Shown: one piece after another, positions 50,221-58,427 of the stretch
Numbering within the stretch: the first letter of the stretch is position 1
Layout of the letters: each line of letters starts with the position of its first letter
Assembly (NCBI GenBank): GCA_035644395.1
Contig: DASQOR010000086.1
Location: 131,768 to 195,767 of the forward strand
DNA length: 64,000 nt
From: JBGPLJ01 sp035644395
GTDB taxonomy: Bacteria; Pseudomonadota; Gammaproteobacteria; Steroidobacterales; Steroidobacteraceae
Direction: 5' to 3'
Notes under the pieces: model-generated
What the model was told of the DNA's origin: nothing
Database searches by the model: none
What the model saw: only the letters and a program-made list of their open reading frames with translations
Program-made: the position numbers and the translations under genes

Positions 50221-51129
50221 TCAGTCCTCGTGGCTGCCGGCCGGCTGCTGGAACGCGCCGCGGCCCCAATGGAGCTTGGAGCGCAGCAGGCGGAAATACT
50301 CATAGCCCGGCGGATGCAACAGCGTCACCCGGGCGGCTGTCGGCCCGATGCTCAGGACGTCGCCGGGTTCGAGGTCGCCCAGCATCGCGCCGTCACAGGT
50401 GATCTGAGCCTTGGTGTCAGGACGTTCAAGCAGCCGCACTTCGATGCGCGCGCGGGTCGAAACGACGATCGGCCGATCGGACAAGGTGTGCGGGCAGATC
50501 GGCACCAGCACGACCACGTCGAGATTGGGCTCGACGATCGGACCGCCGCAGGAGAGGGCGTAAGCCGTCGAGCCCGTTGCGGTCGCGACCACGAGGCCAT
50601 CGCCGCCATGCGTATTCACGTAGCGGCCGTCGATGGTCGTCTCGAAGTCCAGGATCCGGCCGGTTTCCCATTTCTGCAGTACCACGTCGTTCAGGGCCTG
50701 CATCGACTGCGCTTTGCCGGCGCGGCTCGTCAAGGTCGCGCCAAGCATCGTGCGGTGATCCTCGATGCAGTCGCCGGCCAGCACCTGGTCGACGCATTCG
50801 AGCATCTGCGCGGGTGTCACATCCGTCAGGAAACCGAGCCGCCCGCGATTCACCCCGAACAGGGGCACATCGCGGCCGGCGAGCAGCCGCGCCGCGTACA
50901 GCAGGGTGCCGTCCCCGCCGATCGCGATGATCAGATCGGACTCGCTCGCGATCTGTGTCTCGCTCGCCCGCGTGATATTGATGCCCTGGAAATTCGGCGC
51001 GCCATCGGCGGCAACGAGGACGGCGTAGCCGGCGCCCGCCAGGTGGGCTCCGAGCGCGCTCATTGCGTCCGCCACGCGCAGGTCGGTGGCGCGGCCAATG
51101 AGGGCGATCTTGCGGATGTTTCTTGCCAT
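50221..51129 (-). CDS. nadK: NAD kinase
   Basis: 302 residues. It makes NADP from NAD and ATP. The GGDGT motif (AIGGDGTLLYAARL) is near residue 70. FGVNRGRLGFLTDV near residue 95 and the C-terminal glycine/threonine block (GLVVATATGSTAYALSCGGPIV) are typical. It is co-directional with recN. Confidence 0.97.
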   Translation of the reverse strand: MARNIRKIALIGRATDLRVADAMSALGAHLAGAGYAVLVAADGAPNFQGINITRASETQIASESDLIIAIGGDGTLLYAARLLAGRDVPLFGVNRGRLGFLTDVTPAQMLECVDQVLAGDCIEDHRTMLGATLTSRAGKAQSMQALNDVVLQKWETGRILDFETTIDGRYVNTHGGDGLVVATATGSTAYALSCGGPIVEPNLDVVVLVPICPHTLSDRPIVVSTRARIEVRLLERPDTKAQITCDGAMLGDLEPGDVLSIGPTAARVTLLHPPGYEYFRLLRSKLHWGRGAFQQPAGSHED

Positions 51130-51222
51130 GAATGCGCGCCTTTTAGCACGCGGTACGAGTCGCAGCCAGCGCGACGTGTTGCGACATGCGCGGGAAACGA
51201 GGGGCGGCCCCCGAGACGCGGC

Positions 51223-51252
51223 TTGACGTTACCGGGAGCCCGTGGCTAGCTT
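51223..51252 (+). promoter_or_regulatory. Possible promoter of hrcA
   Basis: TTGACG (51223-51228), then a 17- or 18-nt spacer and CTAGCT/TAGCTT (51246-51252), about 60 bp upstream of hrcA. No clear CIRCE operator is seen; TTAGCAC at 51143-51149 is only a partial half-site match. Confidence 0.4.
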
Positions 51253-51309
51253 GCCGGTCGCCGGCTGGCCGCCGGCGTGGTCCCTGCGCGGATGCTACCG
51301 ACGGCGCTC

Positions 51310-52380
51310 ATGCCGATATCCATTTCGACCGATCCGACCGATGAACGCCTGAACGAGCGGGCACAGCTCCTGCTGCGCGTCCTCATCGAGAACTACATCC
51401 GCGATGGCCAGCCGGTCGGCTCGCGAACCCTGTCGCGCGAGTCGGGACTGAGCCTGAGCTCCGCGACCATTCGCAACGTGCTGGCCGACCTCGAACAGCT
51501 TGGATTCGTCACCTCGCCCCATACGTCGTCCGGCCGCATTCCCACGGACAAGGGTTACCGGCTGTTCGTCGACACGCTCATCCGCTTGCAGCCGCTCGCG
51601 AGCGCCGAGGTCTCCGAGCTCGAGCGCCGCCTCGAAGCGCATCGTTCGGACCACAAGTCACTCGTCGCCTCGACTTCACAGGTGCTGTCGGCGATTACCC
51701 AGATGGCGGGAGTGGTGACGGTGCCGCGGGCCCATCACCCTTCGCTGACCCAGATCGAATTCGTACCGCTGTCGGAAAACCGCGTGCTGGCGGTGCTCGT
51801 CGTGAGCGGCCACGAGGTCCAGAACCGGGTGGTGCAGCTCGAACGGTACTACTCGGCCGAGGAGCTGCGCCGGGCGGCGAACTTCCTGAGCGAGCAGTTT
51901 CGCGGGCGCACGCTCGCGGAGGTGCGCTCGGGGCTCGTCGATCAGCTGCAGGAAACCCGCCGCCACATGAATCAGATGATGCTCGACGCGATCCAGGTGG
52001 CGCAGAAGGTCTTCGACGGGCCGGGCGATGACCGGCTCGAATTCGTCATCGCCGGCGAAACCAATCTGATGGGATTCGCCGAGCTGTCGAACGTCGAGAA
52101 GCTGCGGCGCCTGTTCGAGGCTTTCAACGAGCAGCGCGATATCCTGCACCTCCTCGATCAGAGTCTGCATGGCGACGGCGTGCAGATCTTCATCGGCCAG
52201 GAGTCGGGCTACACGATTCTCGATGACTGCAGCGTGGTGACGGCGCCTTACACGCTCGACAACGAGGTCGTGGGCGTACTCGGTGTCATCGGTCCGACAC
52301 GCATGGCCTACGAGCGAGTGATACCCATCGTCGAGGTCACGGCACGTATGCTCAGCACGACCTTGAAAACGCTCAAATAG
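51310..52380 (+). CDS. hrcA: Heat-shock repressor HrcA
   Basis: 356 residues from ATG at 51310; a GTG (51277) and ATG (51292) are also in frame and none has a clear ribosome site. The winged helix opens LNERAQLLLRVLIENYIRDGQPVGSRTLS near residue 12. HrcA represses chaperone genes through CIRCE operators with GroEL as corepressor. It is the first gene of hrcA-grpE-dnaK-dnaJ, the Xanthomonadales-like arrangement. Confidence 0.92.
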   Translation: MPISISTDPTDERLNERAQLLLRVLIENYIRDGQPVGSRTLSRESGLSLSSATIRNVLADLEQLGFVTSPHTSSGRIPTDKGYRLFVDTLIRLQPLASAEVSELERRLEAHRSDHKSLVASTSQVLSAITQMAGVVTVPRAHHPSLTQIEFVPLSENRVLAVLVVSGHEVQNRVVQLERYYSAEELRRAANFLSEQFRGRTLAEVRSGLVDQLQETRRHMNQMMLDAIQVAQKVFDGPGDDRLEFVIAGETNLMGFAELSNVEKLRRLFEAFNEQRDILHLLDQSLHGDGVQIFIGQESGYTILDDCSVVTAPYTLDNEVVGVLGVIGPTRMAYERVIPIVEVTARMLSTTLKTLK

Positions 52381-52402
52381 GCCAGAAACAGGCGGCAGAG
52401 TG

Positions 52403-52431
52403 TTGAGGCGGCCTCAAGGAGTAGCTTGAGG
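52403..52431 (+). promoter_or_regulatory. Two mutually exclusive hairpins between hrcA and grpE
   Basis: TTGAGGC-G-GCCTCAA (52403-52417) is one palindrome. The CCTCAAG within it also pairs with CTTGAGG (52425-52431) across GAGTAG. The middle arm can pair with only one partner, so the RNA could switch. An AT-rich stretch follows (TTAATATTATAAC), which also resembles a -10 region. Confidence 0.5.
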
Positions 52432-52471
52432 TTAATATTATAACTAATTGAAAGTAAGCGAGTTTAGTAGC

Positions 52472-53020
52472 ATGGCGGAAGACTCGAGGGTGCCGGCTGA
52501 TCACGATCCGGAGCGAACGGCCGTGCTGCCGGAGGAAACTTTGGAGGCAGGCGCCTCCGCCGACCGGCGGCTCGCGATCGCCGAAGCGGAGGCGCGCGCC
52601 GAAGAGCAGCGCAATCTGTATCTACGAGCCGTGGCCGAGCTCGACAACTTCCGCAAGCGCAGCCAGCGCGATGTCGAACAGGCCCACAAGTATGGCCTGG
52701 AGCGCTTCGCCCAGGATCTCCTCGGCGTCGTCGACAGCCTCGAGGCAGGCATTGCTTCGGCCGAGACTTCGAGCGACCGCTCGCTCATCGACGGCCAGCA
52801 GGCGACCCTGAAGCTCCTGCTATCCGCAATCCAGAAGCACGGGATTCGCGCGGTCGAGCCCGCGGGCGAACGCTTCAATCCGGAGCTGCACGAGGCGATT
52901 GCGATGCAGGAGGCCGCCGGTGCCGAGCCGGACACCGTCCTCAAGGTCGTACAGAAAGGCTATCAACTGAACGGCCGGCTGCTGCGGCCGGCGCGCGTGA
53001 TAGTCGCGCGCGGCCCATGA
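52472..53020 (+). CDS. grpE: GrpE, nucleotide exchange factor of DnaK
   Basis: 182 residues from ATG at 52472; an in-frame TTG at 52448 is less likely. A long N-terminal coiled coil (ADRRLAIAEAEARAEEQRNLYLRAVAELDNFRKRSQRD) leads to the beta domain and the conserved C-terminus AEPDTVLKVVQKGYQLNGRLLRPARVIVA. It releases ADP from DnaK. No ribosome site is strong. Confidence 0.94.
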   Translation: MAEDSRVPADHDPERTAVLPEETLEAGASADRRLAIAEAEARAEEQRNLYLRAVAELDNFRKRSQRDVEQAHKYGLERFAQDLLGVVDSLEAGIASAETSSDRSLIDGQQATLKLLLSAIQKHGIRAVEPAGERFNPELHEAIAMQEAAGAEPDTVLKVVQKGYQLNGRLLRPARVIVARGP

Positions 53021-53040
53021 GACAAACCTTGCCCGGCATG

Positions 53041-53069
53041 CTTGAAGCAATCGGGGCGAGGCCCCAACT
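53041..53069 (+). promoter_or_regulatory. Sigma32 (heat-shock) promoter of dnaK
   Basis: CTTGAAG (53041-53047), a 14-nt spacer and CCCCAACT (53062-53069) fit the sigma32 consensus CTTGAAA-N13-15-CCCCATNT. It lies 36 bp upstream of the dnaK ATG. It would give dnaK-dnaJ their own heat induction in addition to HrcA control. Confidence 0.75.
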
Positions 53070-53105
53070 ATCGCGCCAGTCGTCAATTTCCGGAGTGTGA
53101 GTTCC

Positions 53106-55061
53106 ATGTCCAAAGTCATCGGTATCGATCTCGGCACGACCAATTCCTGCGTCGCCGTGATGGAAGGCGGCAAGCCGCGCGTCATCGAGAACAGCGAAGG
53201 CGATCGCACGACGCCATCGATCGTCGCCTTCACCAAGGACGACGAAGTGATCGTCGGCCAGTCGGCGAAGCGCCAGGCTGTCACCAATCCCCAGAATACG
53301 CTGTTCGCGGTGAAGCGCCTCATCGGCCGCAAGTTCGGCGACGATGTCGTGCAGAAGGACATCGGCATGGTGTCGTACAAGGTCGTGAAGGCCGACAACG
53401 GCGACGCCTGGGTCGAGGCGCACGGCAAGAAGCTCTCGCCGCAGGAAGTCTCGGCGCGCGTGCTCATGAAAATGAAGAAGACGGCCGAGGATTACCTCGG
53501 CAGTACCGTCACCGAAGCGGTCATCACCGTTCCCGCGTACTTCAACGACTCGCAGCGCCAGGCAACCAAGGACGCCGGGCGGATCGCGGGCCTCAACGTC
53601 AAGCGCATCATCAATGAACCGACCGCGGCCGCGCTGGCCTACGGGCTCGACAAGCAGGGCGGCGACCGGAGGATCGCGGTCTATGACCTCGGTGGCGGCA
53701 CCTTCGACGTGTCCATCATCGAGATCGCGGAAGTCGACGGCGAGCGCCAGTTCGAGGTGCTCTCGACCAATGGTGACACCTTCCTCGGCGGCGAGGACTT
53801 CGACCTGCGCGTGATCAACTTCATCGCCGATGAGTTCAAGAAGGACAGCGGAGTCGACGTGCGCAAGGATCCGCTGGCGATGCAGCGGCTGAAGGAGGCC
53901 GCGGAGAAGGCCAAGATCGAACTCTCGTCGACCCAGCAGACGGACATCAACCTGCCGTACATCACGGCGGATGCGAATGGTCCGAAGCACCTGAACGTCA
54001 AGCTCACGCGCGCGAAGCTCGAATCCCTGGTCGAGGACCTCGTGACGAAGACCGTCGAGCCTTGCCGCATCGCGCTGAAGGATGCGGGCCTGTCGACGAA
54101 AGACGTCGCCGAGGTGATCCTCGTCGGCGGCCAGACGCGCATGCCGCTCGTGCAAAAAGCGGTGAAGGACTTCTTCGGCAAGGAGCCGCGCAAGGACGTG
54201 AATCCGGATGAGGCAGTCGCCGTGGGCGCCGCGATCCAGGCCGGCGTGCTTTCCGGCGAAGTGAAGGACGTGCTGCTCCTCGACGTCACGCCGCTCTCGC
54301 TCGGCATCGAAACGCTGGGCGGCGTGATGACGAAGCTCATCGAGAAGAACACGACGATTCCGACCAAGGCGCAGCAGGTCTTCTCGACCGCGGATGACAG
54401 CCAGACGGCCGTGACCATTCACGTGCTGCAGGGCGAGCGCGAGCGCGCGTCCGACAACAAGTCGCTCGGCCGCTTCGACCTCGCGGAAATTCCGCCACTG
54501 CCGCGCGGTATGCCGCAGATCGAAGTCACGTTTGACATCGATGCGAACGGCATCCTCAACGTGTCGGCGAAGGACAAGCAGACCAACAAGGAACAGAAGA
54601 TCGTCATCAAGGCGTCGAGCGGCCTGTCGGAGGCCGAAATCAAGCGCATGGTGAAGGAAGCCGAGGCGCACGCGGAAGATGACAAGCGCTTCCGCGAATT
54701 CGTCGACGTGCGCAACAAGGCGGACAGCCTGGTGCACGCGACGGAAAAGGCGGTCAAGGAACTGGGCGATAAGGTCTCGCCGGACGAGAAGCAGAAGATC
54801 GAGGCCGCGGTCGCCGAGGTCAAGAGCGTGATGGAGAGCGATGACAAGGCGGCGCTCGAAGCAAAGATCGAGGCGCTGGGCCAGGTTTCGCAAGCCGTCC
54901 TGCAGAAGGCTTACGCGCAATCCGCGGAGGGCCAGGGTGCCGCGGCGGAGTCGGGCGGGCCGTCGTCCGGTTCCGATTCGGGTGCGAAGAGCGGCGGCAA
55001 GGAAGACGCCGTCGATGCGGAATTCGAGGAAGTTAAGGACAAGGATCGCAAGAGCTCGTAA
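53106..55061 (+). CDS. dnaK: Hsp70 chaperone DnaK
   Basis: 651 residues from ATG at 53106. The actin-like ATPase domain starts SKVIGIDLGTTNSCVAVMEGG and includes VITVPAYFNDSQRQATKDAGRIAGL; the substrate domain follows. The C-terminus is DAEFEEVKDKDRKSS, with the EEVKD motif, after a Gly/Ser-rich linker. Ribosome site GGAG lies upstream. Its 3' flank has a strong hairpin (55087-55121). Confidence 0.98.
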   Translation: MSKVIGIDLGTTNSCVAVMEGGKPRVIENSEGDRTTPSIVAFTKDDEVIVGQSAKRQAVTNPQNTLFAVKRLIGRKFGDDVVQKDIGMVSYKVVKADNGDAWVEAHGKKLSPQEVSARVLMKMKKTAEDYLGSTVTEAVITVPAYFNDSQRQATKDAGRIAGLNVKRIINEPTAAALAYGLDKQGGDRRIAVYDLGGGTFDVSIIEIAEVDGERQFEVLSTNGDTFLGGEDFDLRVINFIADEFKKDSGVDVRKDPLAMQRLKEAAEKAKIELSSTQQTDINLPYITADANGPKHLNVKLTRAKLESLVEDLVTKTVEPCRIALKDAGLSTKDVAEVILVGGQTRMPLVQKAVKDFFGKEPRKDVNPDEAVAVGAAIQAGVLSGEVKDVLLLDVTPLSLGIETLGGVMTKLIEKNTTIPTKAQQVFSTADDSQTAVTIHVLQGERERASDNKSLGRFDLAEIPPLPRGMPQIEVTFDIDANGILNVSAKDKQTNKEQKIVIKASSGLSEAEIKRMVKEAEAHAEDDKRFREFVDVRNKADSLVHATEKAVKELGDKVSPDEKQKIEAAVAEVKSVMESDDKAALEAKIEALGQVSQAVLQKAYAQSAEGQGAAAESGGPSSGSDSGAKSGGKEDAVDAEFEEVKDKDRKSS

Positions 55062-55086
55062 GAGCGGACGGACTTCGGGCAGGCAA

Positions 55087-55121
55087 ACGACCGCTGGCGA
55101 TGATGCATCGCCGGCGGTCGT
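55087..55121 (+). terminator. Strong hairpin between dnaK and dnaJ
   Basis: ACGACCGCTGGCGAT (55087-55101) pairs over 15 bp, with one G-U, with ATCGCCGGCGGTCGT (55107-55121) around a 5-nt loop. Hairpins here usually attenuate dnaJ or protect dnaK mRNA. There is no U-run. Confidence 0.65.
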
Positions 55122-55148
55122 CGCGTCAGGACGCGGGAACGGGGTGGC

Positions 55149-56279
55149 ATGTCGAAGCGTGACTACTACAAGGTGCTGGACGTTGCCCGCACGGCGAGCG
55201 AAGCCGACATCAAGAAGGCGTATCGGCGCCTCGCGATGAAATTCCATCCGGACCGCAATCCGGGCGACCACCAGGCCGAAGAGAAATTCAAGGAAGCCAA
55301 GGAGGCCTACGAGGTCCTGACGGACGCGCCGAAGCGGGCGGCCTACGACCAGTACGGCCATGCGGGCGTCGATGCCGCGCGCGGTGCAGGCGGCGGCTTC
55401 AATCCGGCGGACGCATTCGGCGACATCTTCGGCGACGTATTCGGTGACATCTTCGGCGGCGGGCGCCGCGGCCGCTCGCAGGTCTTCCGCGGGGCGGACC
55501 TGCGCTACGAGGTAACGCTCGATCTGGAGCAAGCCGTGTTCGGCGACTCGGTCGAGTTCGAGATTCCGGTCCTGTCCGAGTGCGCAACCTGCAAAGGCAG
55601 CGGGGCCGCCAAGGGCAGTTCGCCCACGGCCTGCGATACCTGCGGCGGTGCCGGCCAGGTCCGCATGAGCCAGGGGTTCTTCACCGTCCAGCAAACCTGC
55701 CCGCGCTGTAAAGGCCGCGGCCAGATCGTGTCGAACCCCTGCGATACCTGCCTGGGCCAAGGGCGTATCCGGCGCAACAAGAAGCTCTCGGTGAAAGTGC
55801 CGGCCGGTGTCGACACCGGCGATCGCATCCGGCTCTCGGGCGAAGGCGAGGCCGGGCGCAACGGTGGGCCGCATGGCGACCTGTACGTCGAGGTGCAGGT
55901 GCGCGACCACGAAATCTTCCAGCGCGACGGCAGTCACCTCTCCTGCGAAGTGCCAGTCAGTTACTCGACGGCCGCGCTCGGCGGCGCAGTCGAGGTGCCG
56001 ACGCTCCATGGCCACGTATCGCTCAAGATCCCTGCCGAGACGCAGTCCGGCCGGGTCTTCCGGCTGCGCGAGAAGGGCGTGAAGCCGGTGCGCGGCGGTG
56101 CGACCGGCGACCTCTTTTGCCGCGTCACGGTCGAGACGGCCGTGAATCTCACGGGCGAGCAGAAGGAACTTCTGCGAAAATTCGACGAGTCGCTGCGCAC
56201 TGACCGGCGCGAGCACAACCCGCGCGAGCGCAGCTGGCTCGAGGGTGTCAGGAAGTTCTTCGAAGACATCGGTCGTTAG
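55149..56279 (+). CDS. dnaJ: Hsp40 co-chaperone DnaJ
   Basis: 376 residues. J domain with HPD (MKFHPDRNPGD near residue 33), Gly/Phe-rich region (about 75-110), then four zinc motifs CATCKGSG, CDTCGGAG, CPRCKGRG, CDTCLGQG, and the C-terminal substrate domain. It stimulates DnaK ATPase and holds clients. Separated from dnaK by the hairpin; dapB starts 7 bp after its stop. Confidence 0.98.
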   Translation: MSKRDYYKVLDVARTASEADIKKAYRRLAMKFHPDRNPGDHQAEEKFKEAKEAYEVLTDAPKRAAYDQYGHAGVDAARGAGGGFNPADAFGDIFGDVFGDIFGGGRRGRSQVFRGADLRYEVTLDLEQAVFGDSVEFEIPVLSECATCKGSGAAKGSSPTACDTCGGAGQVRMSQGFFTVQQTCPRCKGRGQIVSNPCDTCLGQGRIRRNKKLSVKVPAGVDTGDRIRLSGEGEAGRNGGPHGDLYVEVQVRDHEIFQRDGSHLSCEVPVSYSTAALGGAVEVPTLHGHVSLKIPAETQSGRVFRLREKGVKPVRGGATGDLFCRVTVETAVNLTGEQKELLRKFDESLRTDRREHNPRERSWLEGVRKFFEDIGR

Positions 56280-56286
56280 GGTCCCT

Positions 56287-57093
56287 ATGCCAGCCATCGC
56301 TCTCGTGGGCGCCACCGGAAGAATGGGGCGCGCAGTCGTTTGCGCGGCCGATGAATACCCGCAGGCGCACATCACGGGAGCCTCGGCGTCGGCTCACAGC
56401 CGGCATCTCGGGAAAGACATTGGCGTGCTCGCGGGGCGGCCCGCTCTCGGGGTCGCCGTCGCTTCGGAGTTCGCGCTCGCGCTGAAGGGGGCGGACGTCG
56501 CCATCGATTTCGCTCTGGCCGACGGTGTGGAAGAGCGCGCACGAATGATTTCCACCGCTGGCTGTGCGTGGGTGCTCGGGAGCACCGGCCTTTCGGCACG
56601 GCAGCGTGAGGCCATAGACCTGGCCTCCACGCGCATCGCGGTAATCGCCTCGCCGAACATGAGCCTCGCCGTGCAGCTCCTGATGCGGCTCGTGGATGCC
56701 GCGGCCCGCGCGCTGCCCCCTGAATTCGACATCGAAATCCACGAATCGCACCACCGCGACAAGGTCGATGCGCCGTCCGGCACCGCTCGCCGGCTGGGCG
56801 AGATCGCCGCTGCGGCACGGGGCATCGCGCCTGGCGATCCCGCAGGTTCTATCCGGTCGGCGTCGACCGGACCGCGGACGCCCGACACGATCGGGTTCTC
56901 GGTTGCGCGAGGCGGTGACCTGGTCGGCGAGCATCGCGTCGTTTTTGCCGGCCTCGGCGAGCAACTGGTACTCGAGCATCGGGCGGCGGATCGTATGGCT
57001 TTTGCGCGCGGCGCGCTCAGCGCGGCACTGTGGCTTTCGGGACGGCCGGCGGGCCGCTACGAAATGAGCGATGTCGGCTCGGGGAAACAATAG
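56287..57093 (+). CDS. dapB: 4-hydroxy-tetrahydrodipicolinate reductase
   Basis: 268 residues from ATG at 56287; an in-frame GTG-like extension would overlap dnaJ. The NAD(P) motif is ALVGATGRMGR. The substrate motif is IEIHESHHRDKVDAPSGTA near residue 155. It reduces the DapA product in lysine/DAP synthesis. The gene follows dnaJ, as in Pseudomonas and Xanthomonas. Confidence 0.96.
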   Translation: MPAIALVGATGRMGRAVVCAADEYPQAHITGASASAHSRHLGKDIGVLAGRPALGVAVASEFALALKGADVAIDFALADGVEERARMISTAGCAWVLGSTGLSARQREAIDLASTRIAVIASPNMSLAVQLLMRLVDAAARALPPEFDIEIHESHHRDKVDAPSGTARRLGEIAAAARGIAPGDPAGSIRSASTGPRTPDTIGFSVARGGDLVGEHRVVFAGLGEQLVLEHRAADRMAFARGALSAALWLSGRPAGRYEMSDVGSGKQ

Positions 57094-57138
57094 CTTGGAC
57101 GGCATTCATCAAGCGAGCTCGCGCGGCGATTTTTCGCG

Positions 57139-57167
57139 TGGACAGGGGCGCGACGCAAAACTAGAAT
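57139..57167 (+). promoter_or_regulatory. Sigma70 promoter of carAB
   Basis: TGGACA (57139-57144), a 17-nt spacer and TAGAAT (57162-57167), 41 bp upstream of carA. It gives carAB transcription separate from dapB. Confidence 0.65.
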
Positions 57168-57207
57168 GCGCGCCGCCGAAAGCTAAGCTCATCGAGGAAA
57201 AAGTGAA

Positions 57208-58413
57208 GTGACGACACCGGCCGTGTTGGCGCTCGAAGACGGTACCGTCCTGCGCGGTATTTCAATCGGGGCGAAGGGCAATACCACCGGCGAAGTCGTT
57301 TTCAATACCGCCATCACCGGCTATCAGGAAATCCTCACCGATCCTTCCTACTGCCGCCAGATAGTCACGCTGACGTATCCGCACATCGGCAACACGGGTA
57401 CCAATCCCGAGGATGTCGAAAGCCAGCAGGTCTTTGCGGCGGGCCTGGTCATCCGGGACCTGCCGCTCCTGCATAGCAGCTGGCGCGCGGCGGAATCGCT
57501 TTCGACGTTCCTCCAGCGCGGCAAGATCGTCGCGATCGCGGAGATCGACACCCGCAAGCTCACGCGCATCCTGCGCGAAAAGGGCGCACAGGCCGGTTGC
57601 CTCATGACGGGCGACAACATCGACGAAGGCGCGGCCGTAAAGGCCGCCCGCAAGTTCCCGGGCCTCAAGGGCATGGATCTCGCGAAAGTCGTCTCGACCA
57701 AGCGTCTGTACCAGTGGAACGCCGGATCGATCTGGCGCGACGAGTCCGCCGGGCCGATCCGGTCGATCAGCCGGCTGCATGTCGTCGCCTACGACTTCGG
57801 CATCAAGCGCAATATCCTGCGCCTGCTGGCGGACTACGGCTGCCGTGTGACCGTCGTGCCCGCGACGACGCCGGCGGACCAGGTGCTTGCGCTCGGACCC
57901 GACGGGATCTTCCTCTCGAACGGCCCCGGCGATCCGGAACCCTGCGACTACGCGATCAAGGCGATCCAGCGTTTCCTCGACACCGACATTCCGCTCTTCG
58001 GCATCTGCCTCGGACACCAGCTGCTGGGACTCGCGAGCGGTGCGAAAACGGTCAAGATGAAATTCGGCCACCACGGCGCGAACCACCCGGTCGTCGAGCT
58101 CGAGAGCGGGCGCGTCGCGATCACCAGCCAGAATCACGGCTTCGCCGTCGATGAAGCGACGCTGCCCGCGAGCCTCAAGGCGACTCATCGTTCGCTCTTC
58201 GACGGATCGCTCCAGGGCGTCGCGCGGACCGACCGGCCGGCCTTCAGCTTTCAGGGGCATCCGGAGGCGAGCCCGGGCCCGCACGACCTGAAGCCGCTGT
58301 TCGAACACTTCATGTACCTGATGGTGAAGCGCCTGCAGTCGCTGCCGCGGCCGACCCGTCCGGAGCCGCGCAGCAAGCGCGTGGCATCCGAGACGCGCGA
58401 CGCGCCGGCCTGA
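57208..58413 (+). CDS. carA: Carbamoyl phosphate synthase small subunit
   Basis: 401 residues from a GTG preceded by a GAGG site. It hydrolyses glutamine and channels ammonia to CarB. The N-terminal family domain starts LALEDGTVLRGISIG. The class I amidotransferase triad lies in FGICLGHQLLG (Cys near residue 270) and the C-terminal QGHPEASPGPHD (His, Glu). carB follows 14 bp later. Confidence 0.97.
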   Translation: MTTPAVLALEDGTVLRGISIGAKGNTTGEVVFNTAITGYQEILTDPSYCRQIVTLTYPHIGNTGTNPEDVESQQVFAAGLVIRDLPLLHSSWRAAESLSTFLQRGKIVAIAEIDTRKLTRILREKGAQAGCLMTGDNIDEGAAVKAARKFPGLKGMDLAKVVSTKRLYQWNAGSIWRDESAGPIRSISRLHVVAYDFGIKRNILRLLADYGCRVTVVPATTPADQVLALGPDGIFLSNGPGDPEPCDYAIKAIQRFLDTDIPLFGICLGHQLLGLASGAKTVKMKFGHHGANHPVVELESGRVAITSQNHGFAVDEATLPASLKATHRSLFDGSLQGVARTDRPAFSFQGHPEASPGPHDLKPLFEHFMYLMVKRLQSLPRPTRPEPRSKRVASETRDAPA

Positions 58414-58427
58414 CGGGTCCGCAGCCG

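Noticed and set aside
51143..51165. Possible CIRCE operator upstream of hrcA
   Set aside because: TTAGCAC is present, but the partner GAGTGCTAA at the correct 9-nt spacing is not.
52941..56375. 1144-codon open frame antisense to dnaK-dnaJ
   Set aside because: Long frames antisense to dnaK are a known codon-bias artefact. No ribosome site or domain supports it.
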